Source of the DNA: Streptomyces indicus
Lineage (GTDB): Bacteria; Actinomycetota; Actinomycetes; Streptomycetales; Streptomycetaceae
Length of the DNA stretch: 64,000 nt
NCBI RefSeq assembly: GCF_900100315.1
Contig: NZ_FNFF01000008.1
Span: 124,001 to 188,000 of the forward strand
Direction of reading: 5' to 3'
Part shown: positions 24,631 to 32,785 of the stretch, in pieces
Layout: the number at the start of each line of letters is the position of its first letter
Position numbering within the stretch: the first letter of the stretch is position 1
The notes under the pieces: generated by a model
Database searches by the model: none
Seen by the model: the letters and a program-made list of their open reading frames with translations, nothing else
What the model was told of the DNA's origin: nothing
Position numbers and translations under genes: made by a program

Positions 24631-26913
24631 ATGCAACTCGCCGCGATCATCGTGTCGTTGGTACTGACCGTGGTCGGCGTCGCCCTGTTCGCGCGTGCCA
24701 TCGGCCAGTTCGTCCGCTATTTCATGCTGGGCCAGCCGGTGCCGGCGGGCAGCAGGACCGACAACCCGTATCAGCGCACGGTGACGCTGGTACGGGAGTT
24801 CCTGCTGCACACGCGCATGAACCGGTGGGGCATCGTGGGCATCGCCCACTGGTTCGTCGCGATCGGCTTCTACACGCTGCTCCTGACGATCGTGAACGCC
24901 TTCGGCCAGCTCTTCCAGGCCGACTGGCTGATCCCGGTCATCGGTGACTGGGCTCCGTACAACATGTACGTCGAGTTCATCGGCACCATGACGGTGGTCG
25001 GCATCCTCGCGCTGATCCTGATCCGGCAGCTGAGCAACCCGAACAAGCCCGGCCGCAAGTCCCGCTTCCAGGGCTCGAACAAGGGCCAGGCGTACTTCGT
25101 CGAGACCGTGATCCTCATCGTGGGCGTCTGCATCTTCATGCTGCACGCGCTCGAGGGCGCGATGCACCACGTCGACAGCTACGAGGCCTCGTTCTTCATC
25201 TCGTACCCGGTGGTCCAGGCGCTCGCGGGCCTCGACCTGTCGACGCTCCAGAACCTCACGTACTTCTTCGCCGGCCTGAAGATCGCGACCTCCTTCACCT
25301 GGATGATCGTGGTCTCGCTCAAGACCGACATGGGTGTGGCCTGGCACCGCTTCCTCGGCTTCCCCAACATCTGGTTCAAGCGCAACGCGAAGGGCGAGAC
25401 CGCTCTCGGCGCGCTGCTCCCGATGACCTCCGGCGGCAAGCCGATCAACTTCGAGGACCCGGGCGAGGACGACGTCTTCGGTGTCAGCCAGGTCGAGCAG
25501 TTCAGCTGGAAGGGCCTGCTGGACTTCTCCACCTGCACCGAGTGCGGCCGCTGCCAGTCGCAGTGCCCCGCCTGGAACACCGGCAAGCCGCTCTCGCCGA
25601 AGCTCCTGATCATGTCGCTGCGCGACCACGCGCACGCGAAGGCGCCGTATCTGCTGGCCGGCGGCGGCAAGGACATGGAGGGCAACGAGAAGGCCTCCGA
25701 AGAGGCCCTGAAGGACGTGCCCGCCACCGCTCTCGCCGAGGCCGAGCGCCCGCTGATCGGCACCCTCGAAGAGAACGGCGTCATCGACCCCGACGTCCTG
25801 TGGTCCTGCACCACCTGCGGCGCCTGCGTCGAGCAGTGCCCGGTGGACATCGAGCACGTCGACCACATCGTCGACATGCGCCGCTACCAGGTGATGATCG
25901 AGTCCGCGTTCCCGTCCGAGGCGGGCACGATGCTCAAGAACCTGGAGAAGAAGGGCAACCCCTGGGGCCTGGCCAAGAAGCAGCGCCTGGAGTGGCTCAA
26001 GGAAGTCGAGTTCGAGGTGCCGGTCGTCGGCAAGGACATCGAGGACCTGTCCGAGGTCGAGTACCTGTACTGGGTCGGCTGCGCGGGCGCCCTGGAGGAC
26101 CGGGCCAAGAAGACCACCAAGGCCTTCGCGGAGCTGCTGCACATGGCGGGCGTCAAGTTCGCCATCATGGGCGGCGACGAGAAGTGCACCGGCGACTCCG
26201 CCCGGCGTCTGGGCAACGAGCCCCTGTTCCAGGAGCTCGGCATGGAGAACGTCATGGCGCTGAACACGGCGTTCGGCGAGGAGCTGGACGACGACGGCAA
26301 GGTCACGCCCGAGTCGAAGAAGCCCAAGTCGGCGAAGAAGATCGTCGCCACCTGCCCGCACTGCCTCAACACCCTCGGCAACGAGTACCCGCAGCTCGGC
26401 GGCGACTACGAGGTCATCCACCACACGCAGCTGCTCCAGCACCTCATCGACGAGGGCAAGCTCATCCCGGTCACGCCCGTCGAGGGCCTGATCACGTACC
26501 ACGACCCGTGCTACCTGGGCCGGCACAACAAGATCTACACGCCCCCGCGCGAGATCATGTCCGCCGTCCCGGGCCTGCGCCAGCAGGAGATGCACCGCCA
26601 CAAGGAGCGCGGCTTCTGCTGCGGCGCCGGCGGCGCGCGGATGTGGATGGAGGAGCGGATCGGCAAGCGGATCAACACCGAGCGCGTGGACGAGGCCCTG
26701 TCCGTGAACCCGGACATCGTCTCGACCGCCTGCCCGTTCTGCCTGGTCATGCTGACCGACTCGGTCAACGGCAAGAAGAACGACGGCAAGGCGCCGGAGT
26801 CGCTCCAGGTCGTGGACGTGGCGCAGCTGCTGCTCGACTCGGTGAAGACGCCGGTGGACCCGGCGGGTTCCGAGGAGTCGGAGGACGCTCCGGAGCCCGA
26901 GCCGGTGAAGTAG
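24631..26913 (+). CDS. EtfD-like membrane Fe-S oxidoreductase (heterodisulfide reductase-related)
   Basis: Membrane protein of 760 residues. About five helices in residues 1-230 resemble a cytochrome b or NarI-type anchor. Two [4Fe-4S] motifs follow: CTECGRCQSQCP (Cys302, 305, 308, 312) and CTTCGACVEQCP (Cys393, 396, 399, 403). The C-terminal half carries two CCG-type domains with CPHCLN, DPCYLGRHN and CCGAGGARMW. This arrangement matches mycobacterial Rv0338c/EtfD, which takes electrons from the electron-transfer flavoprotein during fatty-acid oxidation and passes them to menaquinone. Codon use is even more lysine-AAG and GAC/GAG biased than its neighbours, as in well-expressed genes. A strong terminator follows. 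Confidence 0.9.
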   Translation: MQLAAIIVSLVLTVVGVALFARAIGQFVRYFMLGQPVPAGSRTDNPYQRTVTLVREFLLHTRMNRWGIVGIAHWFVAIGFYTLLLTIVNAFGQLFQADWLIPVIGDWAPYNMYVEFIGTMTVVGILALILIRQLSNPNKPGRKSRFQGSNKGQAYFVETVILIVGVCIFMLHALEGAMHHVDSYEASFFISYPVVQALAGLDLSTLQNLTYFFAGLKIATSFTWMIVVSLKTDMGVAWHRFLGFPNIWFKRNAKGETALGALLPMTSGGKPINFEDPGEDDVFGVSQVEQFSWKGLLDFSTCTECGRCQSQCPAWNTGKPLSPKLLIMSLRDHAHAKAPYLLAGGGKDMEGNEKASEEALKDVPATALAEAERPLIGTLEENGVIDPDVLWSCTTCGACVEQCPVDIEHVDHIVDMRRYQVMIESAFPSEAGTMLKNLEKKGNPWGLAKKQRLEWLKEVEFEVPVVGKDIEDLSEVEYLYWVGCAGALEDRAKKTTKAFAELLHMAGVKFAIMGGDEKCTGDSARRLGNEPLFQELGMENVMALNTAFGEELDDDGKVTPESKKPKSAKKIVATCPHCLNTLGNEYPQLGGDYEVIHHTQLLQHLIDEGKLIPVTPVEGLITYHDPCYLGRHNKIYTPPREIMSAVPGLRQQEMHRHKERGFCCGAGGARMWMEERIGKRINTERVDEALSVNPDIVSTACPFCLVMLTDSVNGKKNDGKAPESLQVVDVAQLLLDSVKTPVDPAGSEESEDAPEPEPVK

Positions 26914-26940
26914 TCCCCGCGTCAGCGGGAAAGGAAAAGC

Positions 26941-26974
26941 GACTGAGGGGCCGCCCCGTGCCGGCCCCTCAGTC
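26941..26974 (+). terminator. Terminator after the Fe-S oxidoreductase gene
   Basis: Thirteen-base perfect stem GACTGAGGGGCCG with an eight-base loop, followed by CGTTTG, 28 bases after the stop codon. It also faces the convergent secreted-protein gene and may work in both directions. Confidence 0.85.
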
Positions 26975-27071
26975 CGTTTGTGGATGCGCCGCGGTCGATC
27001 CGCGCGCCGTATTCAGCTCGTACGCCGCATCCGGCTCAACGCGTACACCGCGCTCAGCTCGTACGCGGCAC

Positions 27072-27716
27072 TCAGCCCGTACGCCGGCGCAGCACCGCGA
27101 AGCCCAGGCCCGCCGCGCCCGCCGCCGCGAGGCCGCCGCCCGCCGCGACCAGCGGGGCGCTGACCGCGTGCTCCTGCGGCTGCTCCTCGACGCCCGCGCG
27201 GACGCTGCCGAGCGGAGTGGTGGGGCTGTTCGCCCCGGCCTCGTAGGCGGAGGCCCGGACACCGCCCGCACGCTCACCGTCGCCGCCGTGGCCGCGCCGG
27301 CCCCGGTCGACGGAGTACTTCTCGATCAGCCGCCCGCCGAAGTCGTACACCCAGCTGCACCCCCCGCCGCGCCCGTCGATCACCACGAACTTGGCCGTAC
27401 GCCCGTCCTGGACGAGCTTGTACGTCCAGCCGTCGTTCAGCGCACTGGGGTGCTTCGCGTCGAGGCTGCCGAGCGGGTTGCCGTTCGGCATGGCGAGGTC
27501 GGCGCGCGGTCCGCCCGCCCCGCCCTCGGTCAGCGTGGCGACCCGCCCGTCGGGCATGGTCACGCGGACCCGGTCGGGACGCGGGGAGACGGCGGCCGAC
27601 TCGGCCGGTGCCGGCGACTGGTCCATCGCGAGGGCGGCCCCCGTGGACACGGCGAACGCGGCGATGACGCCGGTGGCGACGGCGGCGGTGCGCACGGTGG
27701 GGCGGATGGCTCGCAT
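27072..27716 (-). CDS. Secreted protein of unknown function with C-terminal membrane anchor
   Basis: Not recognised. The 214-residue product starts with MRAIRPTVRTAAVATG and a signal-peptide-like hydrophobic stretch ending at GAALA (about residue 32). A Gly-rich middle has WTYKLVQDGRTAKFVVIDGRGGGCSW. The last 30 residues form a hydrophobic helix ending in RRRTG, the layout of a cell-wall or membrane anchor but without a visible LPxTG or LAxTG box. The ATG at 27716 is preferred over a start at 27866, since the latter would put 50 polar residues before the signal peptide. The downstream bases 26990-27080 contain irregular repeats of CAGCTCGTACGC. Confidence 0.7.
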   Translation of the reverse strand: MRAIRPTVRTAAVATGVIAAFAVSTGAALAMDQSPAPAESAAVSPRPDRVRVTMPDGRVATLTEGGAGGPRADLAMPNGNPLGSLDAKHPSALNDGWTYKLVQDGRTAKFVVIDGRGGGCSWVYDFGGRLIEKYSVDRGRRGHGGDGERAGGVRASAYEAGANSPTTPLGSVRAGVEEQPQEHAVSAPLVAAGGGLAAAGAAGLGFAVLRRRTG

Positions 27717-28033
27717 GACGTCCTGTCCTCGGCTGGCTCTCACGTGGCTCTCACTGAGTTCGATGCCTTCGACGCTACGGGGACGATGTCCGCACAAGCC
27801 GTACGTAATGTAACGAACATCCCCGAATTGGGCCTCAGCATCGTAAAGGTGACTGAGTTCAACCAATCCGTCGCGGAGACGGGACCGGCGCCCCCTCCGC
27901 GGACACCGTGACCGGACGTCAATCCGGCCACCCCCTCAGGGACCCCCTAGGGGTTGTCACAGGTCAGCCGCAAAGGGGCCGTAATGTGGCCGGCCCGGCC
28001 ACGGGCCCGGCAGAACCAGGTACGTTCGAATAC

Positions 28034-28963
28034 GTGGCTGGATTCAGGATCGGCCGCGGCAACCGGGGCAACCGCCCCGCGTCCCCGCGCCCGCAACACA
28101 ACCCGCAGCAGCCGCCGTACGGACAGCAGCAGCCGTACGGCCGCCCCGCCGCGCCCCCGTACCCGCAGCAGCAGTACCCCGGTGGCCCGGGCGGCTACCC
28201 GCAGCAGCCGGGTCAGCAGCAGTGGCCGCAGGCCGGCGGCCGGCAGGACCGCGGGCACGGTGCGCACGGTGAGCCGGAGTACTTCGGCGACCCGTACCAG
28301 CAGGGGCACGACCCGTACGCGGCGCACAACAACCCGGGCCACACGCAGGCCTTCACGGTCGGCGAGGACCCGTACAGCCAGGGCGGTACCTACCGCGCCG
28401 GTGCGGCGCCCGCCCCGGCCGGGCCGAGACTGCACTGGAAGGACCTGGTCAGCGGCGTGATCCTGCGCCCGGGCCCGACCTACCTGCAGATGCGCGACCA
28501 CACGATGTGGGTCCCCGCGGTGCTCGTCACCTTCGTCTACGGGCTGCTCGCGGTCTTCGGCTTCGACGGCGCCCGCGAGGACGCGATCAACGCGACGCTC
28601 GCGACCAGCGTCCCGATCGTGCTGACCACCGGTGTGGCGATCGTCCTGAGCGCCTTCGTGCTCGGCGTCGTCACGCACACCGTCGCGCGTCAGCTCGGCG
28701 GTGACGGGGCGTGGCAGCCGACGGTCGGCCTCTCGATGCTGATCATGTCGCTGACGGACGCGCCCCGCCTGGTGTTCGCGATGTTCCTCGGCGGCGACGC
28801 CCCGCTGGTGCAGATCCTCGGCTGGGCCACCTGGCTCGCGGCGGGCGCCCTGCTCACCACGATGGTCTCCAAGTCGCACGACCTGCCGTGGCCGCGCGCC
28901 TTGGGCGCCAGTGCGATCCAGCTGATCGCGCTGCTCTCGATCATCAAGCTCGGGACGTTCTGA
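28034..28963 (+). CDS. Yip1-family membrane protein with Gln/Pro-rich N-terminus
   Basis: Membrane protein of 309 residues. The N-terminal 140 residues are a Pro/Gln/Tyr/Gly-rich disordered region (repeats like PYGQQQ and YPQQ). The C-terminal 170 residues hold five hydrophobic helices in Yip1-domain order, starting with HWKDLVSGVILRPGPTYLQMRDH. The GTG at 28034 gives VAGFRIGRGNRGNR, the usual beginning of this Streptomyces family. Its role in bacteria is unknown. It stands alone, convergent with the collagen-like gene, with a shared terminator between them. Confidence 0.8.
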   Translation: MAGFRIGRGNRGNRPASPRPQHNPQQPPYGQQQPYGRPAAPPYPQQQYPGGPGGYPQQPGQQQWPQAGGRQDRGHGAHGEPEYFGDPYQQGHDPYAAHNNPGHTQAFTVGEDPYSQGGTYRAGAAPAPAGPRLHWKDLVSGVILRPGPTYLQMRDHTMWVPAVLVTFVYGLLAVFGFDGAREDAINATLATSVPIVLTTGVAIVLSAFVLGVVTHTVARQLGGDGAWQPTVGLSMLIMSLTDAPRLVFAMFLGGDAPLVQILGWATWLAAGALLTTMVSKSHDLPWPRALGASAIQLIALLSIIKLGTF

Positions 28964-28984
28964 GGCAGTTGACGGTACGCGTAC

Positions 28985-29025
28985 GTGAAGGGGCCCGGCT
29001 CGGGGTGCGAGCCGGGCCCCTTCAC
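28985..29025. terminator. Bidirectional terminator between convergent genes
   Basis: Seventeen-base perfect stem (GTGAAGGGGCCCGGCTC) around a seven-base loop, 22 bases after the Yip1-family stop codon and 34 bases after the stop of the convergent collagen-like gene. Confidence 0.88.
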
Positions 29026-29058
29026 ATGCGGGTGCTGTGAGTGCCGTGCCAGGCGGTG

Positions 29059-29769
29059 TTACGCGACCTTGGCGCAGATCGCGTGCGTGGTGACGTCCAG
29101 GCGACTGGGCAGGTTCTTGGCCCAGGCGAAGCCGAGCCAGCCGTCCTTGGCGGTGGTCGGCGAGGAGATCGCGAGACCGTACTTGTCGGTGTTCGTGTCG
29201 CCCTGCGCGTTGAGGAAGACGCCGCCGCCGATCGGCTGCTTGCCGGCCGGGCAGGTCGCCACGACGGAGACCTGGCCGTTGGCGGAGTTCGCCGGGATGG
29301 AGTCGCTGGCCTCCACGTACTCCAGCTCCGAGATCCCGGGGGGACCGACCGGTCCTGCGGGACCCTGCGGGCCGGTGGCCCCGTCCGCCCCGTCCTTGCC
29401 CGCAGGCCCGGCGATCCCGGACGTGCCCGCCTTGCCCTCGGGCCCGCGGGGCCCGGCCTTGCCCGCAGGCCCTGCGACACCGCGCGGACCGGCGGGGCCG
29501 CGGTCGCCCTTCGGGCCCTTGCCGTACTTCTTGATGTACCGCTTCACACATTCCTCGCACCCGTCGCCGCCACGCAGCTGCGAGATCGAGGAGGTCGGCT
29601 TGACCGTCGGAACCGGGTCCGTGGCCGCAGCTGCTGAGGGGCTGAGAATACCGAGGCCGAGTGCGGCGACGGCGAAGCCCGCGAGAATCTTCTTCGTGGC
29701 GGGATTTCTAGCGCCACCGCCACGGACACCCCAAACGAATTCCCTTCGTTTCCTCTTTCTCTCACGCAT
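29059..29769 (-). CDS. Secreted collagen-like (Gly-X-Y repeat) protein
   Basis: Exported protein of 236 residues. A very basic start (RERKRKRR) and a hydrophobic stretch to about residue 49 (SAAAA) form a long signal peptide. A CEEC pair at 71-74 directly precedes the collagen stretch, where 21 uninterrupted Gly-X-Y triplets run from residue 85 to 147 (GPKGDRGPAGPRG and so on). A C-terminal non-collagen domain of about 90 residues with two further cysteines follows; its ending resembles domains attached to bacterial collagen-like proteins that may drive trimer formation. The most likely shape is a surface or secreted triple-helical stalk. The frameshifted AraC gene lies 101 bases upstream in the same orientation. 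Confidence 0.85.
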   Translation of the reverse strand: MRERKRKRREFVWGVRGGGARNPATKKILAGFAVAALGLGILSPSAAAATDPVPTVKPTSSISQLRGGDGCEECVKRYIKKYGKGPKGDRGPAGPRGVAGPAGKAGPRGPEGKAGTSGIAGPAGKDGADGATGPQGPAGPVGPPGISELEYVEASDSIPANSANGQVSVVATCPAGKQPIGGGVFLNAQGDTNTDKYGLAISSPTTAKDGWLGFAWAKNLPSRLDVTTHAICAKVA

Positions 29770-29870
29770 ACGGCCGTCAATTCATCCGCAATGCGCGGGA
29801 GTTGTCCAGCAGCGTTATTTCATTCTCGGGCAGGAACGGAAACGAATCTGCGGATTCCCGTACGCCCGCG

Positions 29871-30858
29871 TCAATGAGTGAGCGTGTACGACGGTGAACG
29901 GCCGTATCTGGCCTTGTACTCGGCCGCGAACCGGCCCAGATGCGTGAACCCCCAGCGGCGCGCGACATCACCGACGCCGGCCTCGCCGGGCCCGGCCTGC
30001 TGCAGCTCGCGATGGACGCGCTCCAGGCGGACCTGCCGTACGTACGCCATCGGTGAAAGGCCGAGGTGCTCGCGGAAGGTCTCCTGCAGCCGGCGCGGGC
30101 TGAGCTGGGCGATCTGTGCCAGCTCGGTGGCGGTGTACGGATGCTCGGGGCGCGCCTGGACCGCCTCGATGACGCGCTTCAGGGCCCTGGGCCGCAACGG
30201 CGCGGCGGGCGCGTGCAGTTTCCTCGCGGTACGGGTGGTCGGCGGCCAGCAGGAGACCGGTGAACAGCAGCTCCTCGATCTGCCGGGCCATCAGCGGATG
30301 CCGGAACAGACCGCTCCCGTCGTGCGCCCCCGTCTGCAGCCACCGGGCGAGCCGGGCCCAGTCGCGGCCGACCCCGCTGGAGACGTCCAGCGGCCCGCCC
30401 AGCCGCAGCGGCCGGGGCACCGTGCGCCCGAGCAGCTTCTCCAAGTGCTGCTGCAGGGCCTCCTGGTCGAACTTGACCGCGAGGACGCGGCAGTCCCCGC
30501 TCAGCCGGTCCAGGGTCACATCGCCGACCGGATCGAAGACCACCGCCTCCGCGGCGTCCGCCGACCCCTCGCCGCAGGCTTCCTGCGTCCAGTCGAGGTG
30601 GCCGCTCAGGGGGAGGTCGACGTGGTACGCCCCCAGCTCGCCGAAGCTCATACGGACGTCGGTGCCGAAGTGCAGCAGTCCGCTGGTGACCTGTCCCAAC
30701 TGGGCGATATCCAGGCCGGCATCGAATTCGGTCGGCTTCTCGAGAAGTTCGATGCTGTTGGTGTAATAGGCGTCCGCAATTGTCCCGCGAGCCTCGTCCA
30801 CCTGCCGCGTCCGCATGATCACACGAGGTGCCGTATCCCCACCAGGCTCACCTGGCAT
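29871..30858 (-). pseudogene. AraC-family regulator interrupted by a one-base frameshift
   Basis: The gene would encode about 329 residues: an AraC-type ligand-binding N-terminal part starting at the ATG at 30858 (GGGGAGGG site upstream) and a C-terminal pair of helix-turn-helix motifs (ELAQIAQLSPRRLQETFREH and DVARRWGFTHLGRFAAEYK). The two parts lie in different frames. At 30219-30221 the coding strand reads GAGGAAACTG; removing one A restores EELHAP and joins the frames exactly. The upstream frame otherwise continues past the DNA-binding region as nonsense. This is either a recent inactivating mutation or a sequence error. The C-terminal fragment alone (29871-30197) would have no good start. 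Confidence 0.82.
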
Positions 30859-31068
30859 ATATCCCTCCCCACGGCCCTGCTATCACCCTCGACTCCGCAG
30901 ATGCTACTGGCAGAGATCGAGGCTGACGGCATTTGCCTATCCGCAGAACGCGATAGGCATCCGAAATGCGCGGGGTCTTGGCACACTCACGATTCTCGAT
31001 TTCCGGACTTCATCCGGAAAGCGCGGCACACTATCCAGTTTTCGCGAAAAGGCTGAAGAGCCTTCGGC
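30859..31068. other. AT-rich intergenic region with three palindromes
   Basis: A 210-base gap behind the phosphoribosyltransferase gene and in front of the AraC gene. It holds TGCCTATC-N10-GATAGGCA (30934-30959) with outer arms GCATT/AATGC, TTTCCGGA-N5-TCCGGAAA (31000-31020), and the 12-base palindrome TTTTCGCGAAAA (31039-31050), followed by GAGCC-TTC-GGCTC at the next stop codon. The last two may end transcription of the dcd unit; the first is a good candidate operator of the AraC gene. Confidence 0.6.
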
Positions 31069-31566
31069 TCAGGCGTCGAGCACCTGGCCGTCGCGCTTCA
31101 CCACGGGCGGCTCGACGCTCCACGGGAAGTTGATCCACTCGTCCGTGCGCTTCCACACGTACTCGCACTTCACCAGGGAGTGGGACTTCTCGTAGATGAC
31201 GGCGGAGCGGACCTCGGCGACCGCGTCCAGGCAGAAGTCGTGCACCAGCTTCAGCGTCTTGCCGGTGTCGGCCACGTCGTCCGCGATGAGCACCTTCTTG
31301 TCGGTGAAGTCGATCGCGTTGGGCACGGGCGCGAGCATGACCGGCATGTCGAGGGTCGTGCCGACGCCCGTGTAGAACTCGACGTTCACCAGGTGGATGT
31401 TCTTGCAGTCGAGGGCGTACGCGAGACCGCCCGCGACGAAGACACCGCCGCGCGCGATGCTGAGCACGATGTCGGGCTGGTAGCCGTCGTCGGCGATGGT
31501 CTGCGCGAGCTCGCGCACCGCGGTGCCGAACTTCTCGTAGGTCAGGTTCTCTCGGACGTCGCTCAT
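31069..31566 (-). CDS. Phosphoribosyltransferase
   Basis: Type I phosphoribosyltransferase-fold enzyme of 165 residues. The PRPP-binding loop is VLIADDVADTGKTL, and SIARGGVFVAGGLAYAL is the loop that binds pyrophosphate. The pattern resembles actinobacterial proteins annotated as xanthine/hypoxanthine or general phosphoribosyltransferases; the base cannot be named. The ATG at 31566 removes a 58-residue extension that would read back into dcd. It lies 17 bases after dcd in the same orientation, so both probably serve nucleotide salvage in one unit. Confidence 0.87.
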   Translation of the reverse strand: MSDVRENLTYEKFGTAVRELAQTIADDGYQPDIVLSIARGGVFVAGGLAYALDCKNIHLVNVEFYTGVGTTLDMPVMLAPVPNAIDFTDKKVLIADDVADTGKTLKLVHDFCLDAVAEVRSAVIYEKSHSLVKCEYVWKRTDEWINFPWSVEPPVVKRDGQVLDA

Positions 31567-31583
31567 GGTGTTCTGACCTGTTC

Positions 31584-32159
31584 TCAGACCTGGGTGCGGT
31601 GGAAGTTGAGGAAGGAGCGGGAGGCCGTCGGGCCGCGCTGCCCCTGGTAGCGGGAGCCGTACCGCTCGCTGCCGTACGGGAATTCGGCCGGCGAGGACAG
31701 CCGGAACATGCACAGCTGGCCGATCTTCATGCCCGGCCACAGCTTGATCGGCAGCGTGGCGAGGTTGGAGAGCTCGAGCGTCACATGCCCCGAGAAGCCG
31801 GGATCGATGAACCCGGCGGTGGAGTGCGTCACGAGCCCGAGCCGCCCGAGGGAGCTCTTCCCCTCCAGCCGGCTGGCGAGATCGTCGGGCAGCGTGATGA
31901 CCTCGTACGTCGACGCGAGCACGAACTCACCGGGGTGCAGGATGAAGGGCTCGTCGCCCTCCGGCTCGACCATCCGCGTCAGGTCGGCCTGCTCGACGGC
32001 GGGGTCGATGTGCGGATAGCGGTGGTTCTCGAACACCCGGAAATAGCGGTCGAGGCGCACGTCGATACTCGACGGCTGCACCATGGATTCGTCGTAGGGA
32101 TCGATCCGTACGCGTCCGGCGTCGATCTCGGCGCGGATGTCCTTGTCTGAGAGAAGCAC
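31584..32159 (-). CDS. dcd: dCTP deaminase
   Basis: Cytoplasmic homotrimeric enzyme that deaminates dCTP to dUTP for thymidylate synthesis. The 191 residues from the GTG at 32159 (LLSDKDIRAEIDAGRVRI) match the usual length and start. VQPSSIDVRLD, GKSSLGRLGL, STAGFIDPGFSGHVTLEL with the catalytic Glu, and IGQLCMF are family blocks. Identity is certain. Confidence 0.96.
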   Translation of the reverse strand: MLLSDKDIRAEIDAGRVRIDPYDESMVQPSSIDVRLDRYFRVFENHRYPHIDPAVEQADLTRMVEPEGDEPFILHPGEFVLASTYEVITLPDDLASRLEGKSSLGRLGLVTHSTAGFIDPGFSGHVTLELSNLATLPIKLWPGMKIGQLCMFRLSSPAEFPYGSERYGSRYQGQRGPTASRSFLNFHRTQV

Positions 32160-32247
32160 GTCCCGAGGATACGCAGAGCGCGCGGGCCCGCCGAATTCCG
32201 GTGGCACCCGCGCGCTGCGAAGGACTGCGTATGTATCCGTACGCGTG

Positions 32248-32409
32248 TCAGTGATGCTTGGCCGATTCCACCGGCACCGCATGCCGGAGCCGGGCGCAGC
32301 GGGGACAGCGGATCAGCCGCCCCGGGCCGAGCCGGTCGGCCTGCTGCATCGGAAACGAAACGGTGCTGAACACGTGCCCTTCGGCACAGCGGACGACGGT
32401 GCGCTCCAT
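32248..32409 (-). CDS. Small zinc-ribbon-like protein
   Basis: Small protein of 53 residues with MERTVVRCAEGHVFSTV and CPRCARLRH: one Cys plus His in the first half and a C-x2-C pair in the second, a plausible zinc ribbon. A GTG at 32433 in the same frame would add eight residues. GAGGA just before the ATG at 32409 favours the shorter form. It is of a kind common in Streptomyces; no function is known. Upstream of dcd in the same orientation, 88 bases apart. Confidence 0.65.
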   Translation of the reverse strand: MERTVVRCAEGHVFSTVSFPMQQADRLGPGRLIRCPRCARLRHAVPVESAKHH

Positions 32410-32557
32410 CAAGTCCTCGGGTCCCTTCCCCACGCTGCTGACGGCGAAAGCTCACATTACGGGATGAATGGGACGGCACTCCAGGCGGCGCTCCGCATCC
32501 CCACCGTACGCCCCAACTCCTTTACGCCGCACCCGCTTCACCCGGCCCACGCACGCC

Positions 32558-32590
32558 GAAGGCCCCCGGGGCTCTGCACCGGGGGCCTTC
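32558..32590. terminator. Strong hairpin between the zinc-ribbon gene and tRNA-Gly
   Basis: Twelve-base perfect stem (GAAGGCCCCCGG) around a nine-base loop. It lies 48 bases upstream of the tRNA and 149 bases upstream of the zinc-ribbon gene, so it probably insulates the two. Which transcript it ends is unclear. Confidence 0.65.
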
Positions 32591-32638
32591 GATGAGGTAT
32601 GGTGAGCGGCGATGCGCTGGTCAGCGACTGTGCGTCAC

Positions 32639-32712
32639 GCGGGTGTAGTTTAATGGTAGAACATCAGCTTCCCAAGCTGAGAGCGCGAGTTCGATTCTCG
32701 TCACCCGCTCCA
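32639..32712 (+). tRNA. tRNA-Gly (anticodon CCC)
   Basis: Seventy-one bases plus an encoded CCA end. The acceptor stem GCGGGTG pairs with CACCCGC, the anticodon stem TCAGC/GCTGA encloses TTCCCAA (anticodon CCC, reading GGG), and the T arm has TTCGATT. The discriminator base is T. A terminator hairpin follows directly. Confidence 0.96.
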
Positions 32713-32716
32713 TGTG

Positions 32717-32745
32717 AAACCCCCAGGTTCTGAACCTGGGGGTTT
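32717..32745 (+). terminator. Terminator of tRNA-Gly
   Basis: AAACCCCCAGGT pairs with ACCTGGGGGTTT around a five-base loop, followed by more T residues, four bases after the tRNA CCA end. It also lies 40 bases beyond the stop codon of the convergent gene at 32786. Confidence 0.88.
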
Positions 32746-32785
32746 TGTCGTGCCGCAGCTGCCGGGCGGTCGGGCGGTCAGGGCG

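Noticed and set aside
29871..30197. Stand-alone short AraC-type DNA-binding gene
   Set aside because: It has no ribosome site and joins the upstream frame exactly after removing one base, so it is the 3' part of a frameshifted gene.
32639..32745. tRNA-Gly as integration site of a mobile element
   Set aside because: No integrase, no second copy of the tRNA 3' end was noticed, and the flanking genes are ordinary.
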